Under the pieces are notes generated by a model. It made no database searches and was not told the DNA's origin. It was given only the letters and a program-made list of their open reading frames with translations. 64,000 nucleotides of DNA from Aminobacterium sp. MB27-C1 (GTDB lineage: Bacteria; Synergistota; Synergistia; Synergistales; Aminobacteriaceae), in the NCBI RefSeq assembly GCF_030908405.1, contig NZ_CP133089.1, positions 992,001 through 1,056,000 of the forward strand, written 5' to 3'. The translations under genes were made by a program, and so were the position numbers. Shown piece after piece: positions 61,684 through 64,000 of the stretch. Position 1 is the first letter of the stretch; every line of letters begins with the position of its first letter.

Positions 61684-62571
61684 ATGTCGAAGTTAGATGA
61701 AGAACTATTACTTGATGATTTTCTTGATTACCTCTTTTTAGAAAGAGGATGTAGTGAAAATACTATTCAAGCTTACAATCGGGATATTAAGGCGTGGATA
61801 GATTTTTGTAACAAAAACAACAAACCTGCATACCCCCCTAATTCAACGATTTTAGAAAGATATCAACGTTACCTACATAATGAAGGGAAAAAACGGTCCT
61901 CGCAGCAACGTGCCATTGCTGCCCTTCGGTCATGGTTACGTTATCTTGATACGGAAAACATTGTTGATGAAGAGATTTCTTTGCCAACACTCCCTTATAA
62001 AGGAACGGATTTGCCTCGTATCTTAAGTGAAGGTGAAGTAGAGCGGATTTTAGAAGCGTGTGCTGGGAATTCTTTTTTTGACATCCGCGATAGAGCTCTT
62101 CTTGAAACTGCATATAGCTGTGGCTTGAGAGCCAGCGAACTTTGTGCAATATGTATAAGGGATATAGATTTTTCAGGTCGCACATTACGCATCTTGGGTA
62201 AGGGCGAAAAGGAGAGAAGCATACCCTTTTTAGGTGAAGTTAGTCGTCGCGTGCGTTTTTACATCGAAACGGCACGACCACAAAATTCTCGTTCCCAAGA
62301 AGTGTTTCTTTCTAAAACATCAAAACCATTACGGCGTGAAGATATATGGAGAATTATAAAAAAGAGAGGGAAGATCGCTGGAATAGCTACTTCACGTTTG
62401 TTCCCTCATATAATGAGGCATTCCTTCGCTACTCATTTACTAAGGCGAGGGATGGATCTTCGTACGTTACAAGAGCTATTAGGACATGCCTCTATTGCCA
62501 CTACGGAAAAATATGTACATTTTGACCTGGAACTAAGAGACATATATGATAGGGCTCATCCACGAGCATAA
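61684..62571 (+). CDS. xerD: Tyrosine recombinase XerD-like
   Basis: Xer recombinases resolve chromosome dimers at dif. The 295-residue product has an N-terminal SAM-like domain (LLDDFLDYLFLERGCSENTI) and the catalytic residues Arg149 (GLRASEL), His242 and Arg245 (HIMRHSFATHLL), His268 (LGHASIATTEKY) and Tyr277. Length and motifs fit a chromosomal XerC/D protein rather than a phage integrase. The ATG has no Shine-Dalgarno site at normal distance. XerD versus XerC cannot be fully separated by eye. Purine nucleoside phosphorylase follows, as in several Gram-positive genomes. Confidence 0.9.
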   Translation: MSKLDEELLLDDFLDYLFLERGCSENTIQAYNRDIKAWIDFCNKNNKPAYPPNSTILERYQRYLHNEGKKRSSQQRAIAALRSWLRYLDTENIVDEEISLPTLPYKGTDLPRILSEGEVERILEACAGNSFFDIRDRALLETAYSCGLRASELCAICIRDIDFSGRTLRILGKGEKERSIPFLGEVSRRVRFYIETARPQNSRSQEVFLSKTSKPLRREDIWRIIKKRGKIAGIATSRLFPHIMRHSFATHLLRRGMDLRTLQELLGHASIATTEKYVHFDLELRDIYDRAHPRA

Positions 62572-62588
62572 ATTCGGAGGTGTTCCAT

Positions 62589-63422
62589 ATGAGCTATAAC
62601 GAAAATATTCTTGAAGCTCTCTCTTACATTCAAAAAAAAGTTTCTTGTCTTCCAGAGGCAGTTCTTGTCTTAGGTTCTGGACTTGGTGGTTTAGCAGATT
62701 CTATTGAGGATCCTATTATAGTTCCTTATAAGGAGATTCCTCATTGGCCACTTTCTACAGCCCCAGGTCATGCAGGGCGTTTAGTTTTTGGACTTTTGGA
62801 TAATACGTATGTAGCTGTTATGCAGGGACGCATTCATTTTTATGAAGGCTATTCCATGAAAGATGTTACCTTCCCTGTGCGTGTTTTTGGAGAATGGGGT
62901 GTCCCCTATTATTTAGCAAGCAATGCCTCTGGTGGAATTAATCTCTCTTATCTCCCCGGTGATATGGTTATGCTATACGATCATATCAATTTTATGGGAA
63001 CTAATCCGCTTGTCGGGCCTGTTATTTCTGCTAAAGAAGAAAGATTTCCCGATATGTCATATACCTACGATAGAGACATTCTTCGATTGGCAGATGAAGT
63101 TGCAAAAGAAAACAACTTGCTAGTTCATCGAGGAGTATATATAGCCTTTTCTGGCCCTTCGTATGAAACTCCTGCTGAAATTCGTATGGCTCGTGTTATG
63201 GGAGCCGATGTGGTAGGTATGTCTACCGTTCCTGAAACAATTGTCGCTCACGCCATGGGAATGAAAGTCTTTGCTGTTTCGTGCGTTGCTAATTATGCTG
63301 CAGGAGTAACGTCTCAAAAACTCTCTGAAGAAGAAGTGATAAGAGAGATGGGCAAAGCAACGGGAAAGCTGACAACATTATTGCGAGGACTTTTGCAAAA
63401 AATTGGTGATCTAAATGTTTGA
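62589..63422 (+). CDS. punA: Purine-nucleoside phosphorylase, trimeric type
   Basis: The enzyme splits guanosine and inosine with phosphate. The 277-residue product has VLVLGSGLGGLAD (phosphate site), GHAGRLVFG, MQGRIHFYEGYSM, NASGGIN, GPSYETPAEIR and VGMSTVPETIVA, as in trimeric class enzymes. The ATG at 62589 is eight bases after GGAGG; the GTG at 62580 falls within that site. The last eight bases overlap the next phosphorylase gene. Confidence 0.95.
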   Translation: MSYNENILEALSYIQKKVSCLPEAVLVLGSGLGGLADSIEDPIIVPYKEIPHWPLSTAPGHAGRLVFGLLDNTYVAVMQGRIHFYEGYSMKDVTFPVRVFGEWGVPYYLASNASGGINLSYLPGDMVMLYDHINFMGTNPLVGPVISAKEERFPDMSYTYDRDILRLADEVAKENNLLVHRGVYIAFSGPSYETPAEIRMARVMGADVVGMSTVPETIVAHAMGMKVFAVSCVANYAAGVTSQKLSEEEVIREMGKATGKLTTLLRGLLQKIGDLNV

Positions 63423-64000
63423 TATTCTCTCTTTTCTTGAAGAGAAAAGAGAAGGTATCTCTCATAAATCTGAGGACATAGAGTTCTTTGTTAACGAATT
63501 TCACAAAGGTAAAATCCCTGATTATCAGGTTAGCGCGTGGTTGACATCTGTTTTTCACAAAGGAATGAGTCAGCAAGAGATAAAAAGTTTTACTCTGGCT
63601 CTTGCTCACTCTGGGGACATTGTACCTTTTCCTCGCGGTTTTAATGCTGTAGATAAGCATAGTACTGGAGGTGTAGGAGACAAAACGACACTTATAGTTG
63701 TGCCTCTTGTCGCTGCGTCAGGTCTTCCTGTAGCTAAGTTGTCTGGTCGCGGACTGGGATTTACGGGAGGAACAGTAGATAAACTTGAGTCTATTCCTAA
63801 TATGAATGTGCACCTTTCTACAGAAACTTTTTTAAAACAAGTAGAAAGAATCGGATGTGCAATATCTGGTCATTCCATGGAGTTGGCTCCAGCAGAGGGG
63901 AAATTTTACGCTCTACGCGATGTGACAGCTACAGTTCCTTCTCTTCCTCTTATCTGCAGTAGTATTGTAAGCAAAAAAATGGCGGGAGGAGCATCTAAGT
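63415..64000 (+). CDS. Pyrimidine-nucleoside (thymidine) phosphorylase, cut by window edge
   Basis: The frame opens at ATG 63415 and is still open at the right edge, giving 195 residues of a family about 435 long. It has FHKGMSQQEIKSFTLALAHSGD, then the signature KHSTGGVGDKTTLIVVPL, SGRGLGFTGGTVDKLESIP and APAEGKFYALRDVTATVPS. It overlaps punA by eight bases, forming a nucleoside-salvage pair. Whether it is DeoA-like or Pdp-like cannot be decided from this part. Confidence 0.93.
   Translation, partial: MFDILSFLEEKREGISHKSEDIEFFVNEFHKGKIPDYQVSAWLTSVFHKGMSQQEIKSFTLALAHSGDIVPFPRGFNAVDKHSTGGVGDKTTLIVVPLVAASGLPVAKLSGRGLGFTGGTVDKLESIPNMNVHLSTETFLKQVERIGCAISGHSMELAPAEGKFYALRDVTATVPSLPLICSSIVSKKMAGGASK

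Noticed and set aside
1-64000. tRNA genes, rRNA genes, insertion sequences, prophage or CRISPR arrays
   Set aside because: None is visible by eye. Intergenic gaps are short and explained by promoters and terminators, and xerD has the features of a housekeeping recombinase, not a mobile-element integrase.

Overview
This window looks like chromosome from an anaerobic, amino-acid-fermenting bacterium, most likely of the Synergistota (Aminobacterium/Thermovirga type). That placement is inferred from gene content and order; no rRNA is present to confirm it. Supporting points are a FapR/FabK-type fatty-acid operon, acetate kinase, a four-subunit 2-oxoacid:ferredoxin oxidoreductase, a HypF hydrogenase maturase, a selenocysteine-containing SelD, an ispH-rpsA gene pair and frequent TTG starts with strong Shine-Dalgarno sites. 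The sequence is densely coding (about 64 genes). I see no rRNA, tRNA, insertion sequence, prophage or CRISPR array, and no gene-free stretch above 300 bases.

Layout. 1-1093 (minus): tmcAL, cut by the left edge. 1193-3209: ackA, a DUF177 gene and rpmF, ending in a terminator. 3300-12386: a sigma-70-type promoter and a FapR operator lead into fapR-plsX-fabH-fabK-fabD-fabG-acpP-fabF-rnc-pyrR and a secreted TroA-like protein. 12383-14698 (minus): an MFS transporter and selD. 14890-25510: prfB, an S55-like protein, tmk, a DUF327 gene, holB, ricT, ftsY, an unknown gene, a DUF4416 gene, purB and glpX. 25550-27826 (minus): hypF. 27912-35186: cobO, a calcium-type P-ATPase, mnmA, a Lon-like protease and an endonuclease III. 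35252-36625 (minus): a YerC-type regulator and hisC. 36790-56171: an HD-GYP-like gene, efp, a zinc-ribbon protein, an Asp23 protein, an unknown membrane protein, nusB, xseA, mtnA-ahcY-mtaD, alaS, ruvX, mutS, mutL, miaA, ispH and rpsA. 56254-61632: def, fmt, a P-loop ATPase, korDABC and a Nudix hydrolase. 61684-64000: xerD, purine nucleoside phosphorylase and a pyrimidine-nucleoside phosphorylase cut by the right edge.

How the genes work together. The fap/fab cluster covers malonyl transfer, condensation, both reductions, acyl carrier protein and the first phospholipid step, under a repressor that in its family senses malonyl-CoA; fabZ and the acc genes are not here. mtnA-ahcY-mtaD recycle the by-products of S-adenosylmethionine. 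korDABC would oxidise 2-oxoacids from amino-acid breakdown to acyl-CoA and reduced ferredoxin, while ackA makes ATP from acetyl phosphate. Translation and repair functions fill most of the rest.

The most unusual features concern decoding. selD contains an in-frame UGA at the catalytic selenocysteine position, with a SECIS-like hairpin. The divergent neighbour prfB contains the +1 frameshift UGA that autoregulates release factor 2. ispH appears to start at a CUG codon that overlaps the miaA stop. Simple ORF calling would truncate all three genes.
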